From the NCBI GenBank assembly GCA_014529385.2, contig CM043958.1, positions 157,021,293 to 157,085,292 on the forward strand: a stretch of 64,000 nucleotides of DNA, written 5' to 3'. The notes under the pieces were generated by a model, which had not been told where the DNA came from, searched no databases, and worked only from the letters and a program-made list of their open reading frames with translations. Position numbers and translations under genes: made by a program. How positions within the stretch are numbered: position 1 is the first letter of the stretch; every line of letters begins with the position of its first letter. This DNA comes from Adiantum capillus-veneris (Eukaryota > Streptophyta > Polypodiopsida > Polypodiales > Pteridaceae). Of this stretch, positions 59,642 to 64,000 are shown in pieces.

Positions 59642-60558
59642 GGCGACCTGCGATTCTCCTTCGCAGAAACAAACATGCATATGATAGAGTTTCACAAAAT
59701 AGGTTAATAGAGGGACAATAAAAAGTGTTGCAAACTTTTTTGGTTCACACGGAGAATTTCCCAAAAAAAGTTTGCAACTTGCAACTAGGGTACGGGGGCA
59801 AGTTGTGGGATGGGGTCCAGCAGCAGGTGGACAAGCGGACCTGTTTAATTTATATGTACAAGGTACCGGTTTACGGACATCAGCAGGCAGGAGTTGACGT
59901 GGCTTACACCGATAGGTTGAATCTCGTCCGTTGGTTGTGTGCTTGATTCACGTTTGCTTCTTTGTTCTAGAAATGGCTGCTCAAAGCAGTTTTGGCCTCG
60001 CTTTTTGGTACTCGAGAAAACACAAAATCCGGCCAATCTCCGTCTATGACGCATCGATTGTATCGAGCCTTACGTTGTAGGTAGGTCACTACCATCGCTA
60101 TGGAATGCACCCTTCCTTGTCCAAAATGGAGCAGCACAAGGGAATTCCGCCCGGCACCATGTTAAAGGTTCTTATTATGGCCCCTTTACCCTAGTCCGGG
60201 TGAGGGGGTGGAGCACAAAGGAAACCGCACAAGCTTCCCCAAAAAAAGTGCATTAAATGGTGGGTAAGTGGGTTCTGTTTTGGCCATTTTGAAGGATGAA
60301 GCCAATTTTATTTTCACCTTTTCTAAAAATGTCAACTTTTCAAAGCCGATGCCATGACTCACACCTCCTCTCATGTGAACATAAAGCCCTTGGTTGCTGG
60401 TTTCCAACATTTTGGCAACCACACACCCACGCAAATTGGCTGCAATGCATGCCATACACCCACAATTTGTCAAAGGGACAATTTCAAAAAATTAGCAAAA
60501 GGCTAAACATCATTGGATACATAAAACAACTGAATTTGGACAGCCAAAGCCTAGTTCT
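59642..60558. other. Upstream region of PARP-UBE2Q, no gene seen
   Basis: Presumably contains the promoter and 5' UTR of the - strand gene ending at 59641. No clear TATA box was identified. Open frames at 59725-59946 and 60186-60473 have no recognisable domain. Confidence 0.5.
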
Positions 60559-60783
60559 TTAGTTTGTGTTTAGGGACTTTCTTTGATTTGACTTCTCCAC
60601 CCTCACGTTGAGATTGGTCGAGCGACCTTTTGTTGTCAATTTGCACCTCCATCGAGCTGACCAATCATTGCTAACAAAGGCTTGGGCATCTTGCTGTCGA
60701 AGTAGCTCTTTTTCCAAGGCATCGATTTGTGCCTCTAATGTAAGAGAAAAATCTTCTTCCTTTTTTGAACTTACTTCCTCCAA
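60559..60783 (-). CDS. Short charged coiled-coil ORF, unrecognised
   Basis: 74 codons, starting MEEVSSKKEEDFS, with a heptad-like LEAQIDALEKELLRQQ segment and a basic C-terminal half. No family recognised. It may be a fragment of an LTR of element G or of another transposon; a real gene is possible but unsupported. Confidence 0.15.
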   Translation of the reverse strand: MEEVSSKKEEDFSLTLEAQIDALEKELLRQQDAQAFVSNDWSARWRCKLTTKGRSTNLNVRVEKSNQRKSLNTN

Positions 60784-61689
60784 GGGGGTGAGGAGAGCGA
60801 AGAATTAGCCTTCTTCTTTCCTATATTAAAGGAGACTAATCTGGCTGGAGATCTCTGGTAGGAAGAGCTTGGTTGATCTTCTAAGCTTGAGTGTCATATG
60901 GAGCTTTGTGATCTTGAGAAGATGACTATTGTTTCATTTCGAGGGAGTCTTGAGAAACGGAAGGTTCTTTCGCTCCCTTCTTACTCAAGGAGATTTTGAT
61001 GAGATGGCCTTGCAACCACAATGGACGCAAGCAGGAAGCTAACACCATCATCCCTTTGAATGAGAATGTGCTCATGTAGGTCTTGTGAGCTCCATTAGAA
61101 CTAGAGGATGCCATCTGGGGTTCAATTCTGAAACCCAAGACATTGCCGATGGGGATGACAATACTCTTGATGAATGGTTGATAATGGAGAGGTGGGGGGC
61201 AACTCCACCCATACCAGAAAGAGAGAGGATTTGACATCCAGGGAGAAGAATGACGACCATCTTACTAGGTAGACTAGAAGTTGCAGAACATCCACTGACT
61301 TGCCCTAAGGAGCTTCATAGTCATGATCTCATCTTTGAGCAAAGATACGTAGAAGTTGTTGGATACTGCTTGCATGGTGCACACCTCCACCCCTTTTGGA
61401 GCCTAATGGGACATTTGACATGATGATGGCTCTTGAAGCATAGTCCTCTTTTATGCTATGATAATGCCACTATGGGCAAGAGAGGGTCTGGTCTCTAGTT
61501 CACCACCCAGCCATGAGAAGAATGAGGCTTGCCCTCATTCCCGGACCCTTTACAGTGTGGCTTGCCTGTTCACATTGGTCCGATCGCCCGGGCACTACGG
61601 TCGGGTGGTCTCCCCCTAAACGAGGGCCTTCCCGACTCTACGTTTGGAAGGTGGTCAACCAAGATGCAACCATTATAGGCTACATGACA
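60784..61689 (-). repeat. 3' LTR of element G (left border unknown)
   Basis: On the - strand the LTR starts TGTCATGTAGCCTATAATGG at 61689, directly after the polypurine tract. Its other end is not identified; the given left limit only marks the next unexplained sequence. No coding domain seen. Confidence 0.45.
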
Positions 61690-61690
61690 T

Positions 61691-61708
61691 ACCCCCCCCC
61701 CCCCCACC
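61691..61708 (-). promoter_or_regulatory. Polypurine tract of element G
   Basis: GGTGGGGGGGGGGGGGGT on the - strand, next to the LTR start at 61689. Confidence 0.75.
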
Positions 61709-63674
61709 AATAAAGAGTTTTTGTCCTCGAAAACAACATGGGGAAATCTCTTCGCAATTGCACTTCGACGTTCCCAAGTTGCAGCTTCCTCGTCTAAGTG
61801 TGTCCACTTCTCTAGTACCTCTTGGTACACTTGGTGACATATTTGTCTATCTCGATACCCTAGAATCCTTTCCGGTTCATGCGGTAGATTTGGTGGCTCT
61901 ATCAAGTCAACCAAAACATTTGGAGAAACCACGTTCTCCAAACTGTGAATTGATTTCTTCAGTATATTGACATGGAAGATAGGGTGAACTTGAGAACTCT
62001 TTGGTAACTCGAGTTTATATTCTACATCCCCAATTTTCTTAACGACTTTAAAGGGACCACAATATCTAGGAGAAAGTTTATGACACTTTTCTGTTTTCAT
62101 AGTTTTTGAATTTGTATGAACCTTTAGGAATACCAAGTCACCATTTGCAAAGGTAACCTTTCTTTGTCCTTTATCAACATACATCTTAGCAAGATCTTGT
62201 GCACTACAAATGATTTCCTTTGCTGCTTTAATCATGTCATTCATATCTTCAAGAAAATCATTGACAGATTGAATTTTCTCCTTCTCTAGGCCTACAACCA
62301 TAGGAGATCTTGGCTGGAAACCATACATCAACATGAATGGTGTAAATCAGGTCGCTGCATGTTTGGAATTGTTATAAGCGAATTCCAAAATGGGTAAGTA
62401 CTCTTCCCAATGAGATTGCTTCTTACTTACATAAGAACACAACATGTCCTCTTGGATTTGGTTAACCCGTTCGGTTTGACCATTAGACTGCGGATGATCT
62501 ATCGTACTCATGCTCAGATTAGTATCTAGCTTTTTGAAGACTTCCCTGAAAAAATGACTAGTGAACTTCCTATCTCTATGAGACACTATATCTGCGAGTA
62601 GTCCATATAGCTTGTAGAGATGTACAAAGAGTTTTGCCAACTCTGGCATTTTAACCGTGTATGTCCACTACCACCAACACTGAGTCATTTCCTTGACTAG
62701 TCTTGGGTAAACAGGTAATGAAATGCATGAAAATGCTTTCCCATTTCCCTAGAGGTATCTCTAAAGGATGGAGTAGCCCCCCAACCTTGAGATGCTCATG
62801 TTTATTGATCTGACACTTATTGCATTTTAGCACATAAGTGTGGACGTCCTTAAACAAATGAGGCCAATAAAATTGCCTTTTAACTAGTGCATGGGTCCTT
62901 TGAATCCCCAGATGACTGGCACTTGGACTATCATGACTTTCTTAAGAATGCAGGCCCAAAAGTCACCAATAGTTGGCACACTCTACCCTTGTAGAGTAAG
63001 TAACCGTCATCAATGGAGTAGTTGGAATACTTCTCCCCCGACGAAGTTTGTCACCCCCTTTTGAAGTCAAAGTTGTCAAAGGTGATGAAGGGTCTACGCC
63101 AAAGCTCTCTGGTCCCAAACTATACCCAAAAGTCTCGGTTAGTCTCTCTGTACTAACTCTCGCTACCCTACTCGTTGCACCTACGACTTGTCTCTTTGGA
63201 CGAGCACTACATGCCGACGAGGGAAATGGTCGCGCTTGTGAAGTAGTGCAATGGCGTACAGTGTCTGGACCTCTATAAAGGATGGATCATGCTCACATAA
63301 GCCTAGTGACTCCAAGAACTCATTTTTGAAGAATGTGAAGCTTAATTCATTAATTTGTGGCATGTGACTAAGCGCATCCGCCACTACGTTATACTTACCT
63401 CTATGGTAACATATTTGAAAATCAAACTCCTGTAGGATCTCTACCCATCGAGCCGTTCTACTCTTCAATTCATTCTGACTTGAAATTTATTTTAGAATAT
63501 GATGGTCCATTTGTACCTCAAAAGTGGCACCATATAAATAGTGTCTCCACATTTTAAGTGCGTGTACTATAGCCAGTAACTTTGTTCATAGGCCGAGTAG
63601 TTACGTTGGGCACGATCTAACTTTTTGCTTTCAAATGCAATTGGGTGTCCCCTTTGAATAATCACTACTCCTAC

Positions 63675-63918
63675 GGCCTCATTACTTGCATCTCTCCAAG
63701 ACAAACGACTCATTTGGATCTACTATAGTCAATATAGGTGCAGTTTCTATAGCCACCTTAAGCTTCTCATCCTCTTTGCATAGGCACGGCTCATAAGGCC
63801 TCATTAGTTGCATCTCTCCAACACAAATGGTTCATTTGGATATACTATAGTCAATATAGGTGCAATTGCTATAGCCACCTTAAGCTTCTCAAAGCTTTTC
63901 TATTGGGCTTCCCCCAAC
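63675..63918 (-). repeat. 122-bp tandem duplication in G RNase H region
   Basis: The copies 63675-63796 and 63797 to about 63918 share GGCCTCATTA, TTGCATCTCTCCAA, CTACTATAGTCAATATAGG-like and CCACCTTAAGCTTCTCA stretches with scattered differences. The period is not a multiple of three, so it breaks the frame. Confidence 0.8.
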
Positions 63919-64000
63919 TTATATTCTTGCTTTTTGACCTGAATTGGTCTATTGGTGGGACTGTGATCTTCACGTAGTCCTTTACGTATTGTCGATAAAG

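Larger units (their letters stand above)
61570..64000 (-). pseudogene. Element G: gypsy chromovirus pol (RH-IN-chromodomain)
   Basis: Runs off the right edge. From right to left: RNase H remnants (63470-63900, with a duplication), frame 63181-63468 (ILQEFDFQICYHRGKYNVVADALS), a spacer, an integrase zinc-binding region (62651-62857, CNKCQ), an integrase core (62347-62649; DRKFTSHFF, DHPQSNGQTERVN, EFAYNNS), then frame 61570-62334 with the integrase C-terminus (LSPRYCGPFKVVKKIG, HVNILKK) and a chromodomain (ERILGYRDRQ near 61850). The last frame reads through the polypurine tract into the LTR for 120 bases. Stops between frames show decay. Distinct from families A, B and F. Confidence 0.88.

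Noticed and set aside
57101-59721. Several + strand open frames over the PARP-UBE2Q gene
   Set aside because: They are opposite-strand shadows of a conserved, continuous coding frame.

Overview
The window reads as a stretch of a large, retrotransposon-rich land-plant nuclear genome. It has spliced genes with GT-AG introns, Ty3/gypsy elements with chromodomains and initiator-Met-tRNA primer sites, plant-type non-LTR elements, and AAACCCTA-type motifs. The introns are very long and one host gene (PARP-UBE2Q) is of a kind I do not associate with flowering plants. I therefore lean towards a fern, lycophyte or other large-genome non-flowering plant, but this is inference. No rRNA, tRNA or CRISPR array was seen.

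Host genes. (1) A PP2C-type protein phosphatase on the + strand, with nine exons visible (28272-28725 and 52094-53104). Its 5' exons are not seen and probably lie left of the window. One intron (28726-52093) is about 23.4 kb and filled with nested retroelements, and the next acceptor sits 11 bases after an (AG)30 tract. (2) An apparently intact, intronless gene on the - strand (56702-59641, 979 codons). It encodes a PARP6/8/16-like ADP-ribosyltransferase fused to a C-terminal UBE2Q-like ubiquitin-conjugating domain. This is the most unusual protein in the window.

Mobile elements, left to right (letters are my own family labels): an LTR-like end (662-925); A1 gag-pol (926-4446), interrupted by B1 (4447-9416); the A1 3' end (9417-9700); C1 3' part plus LTR (9701-12275); A2 pol plus 3' LTR (12276-16086); an inverted D LTR piece (16087-16209); an inverted pol fragment F (16210-17679); a collapsed A7 (17680-18754); a full-length inverted B2 with 5-bp target duplications (19320-27803); inside the PP2C intron a D 3' end with a hairpin array and LTR (about 30561-32368), A3 (32513-37593), A5 carrying nested A4 (37594-43840, A4 at 37674-42620 with target duplication AAAAT), LINE fragments with (TC)n tails, an L1-like 3' fragment with a target duplication, C2, A6 and more LINE pieces (to 51984); and at the right end element G (- strand, runs off the window).

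All the gypsy copies carry stops, frameshifts or deletions. B2 is the best preserved. Several LTR families share a 33-bp block starting GAAATACCGAAAGGGGCGCC and repeated TGACGTGG boxes near the U3 start, so unrelated-looking LTRs seem to use common regulatory modules.
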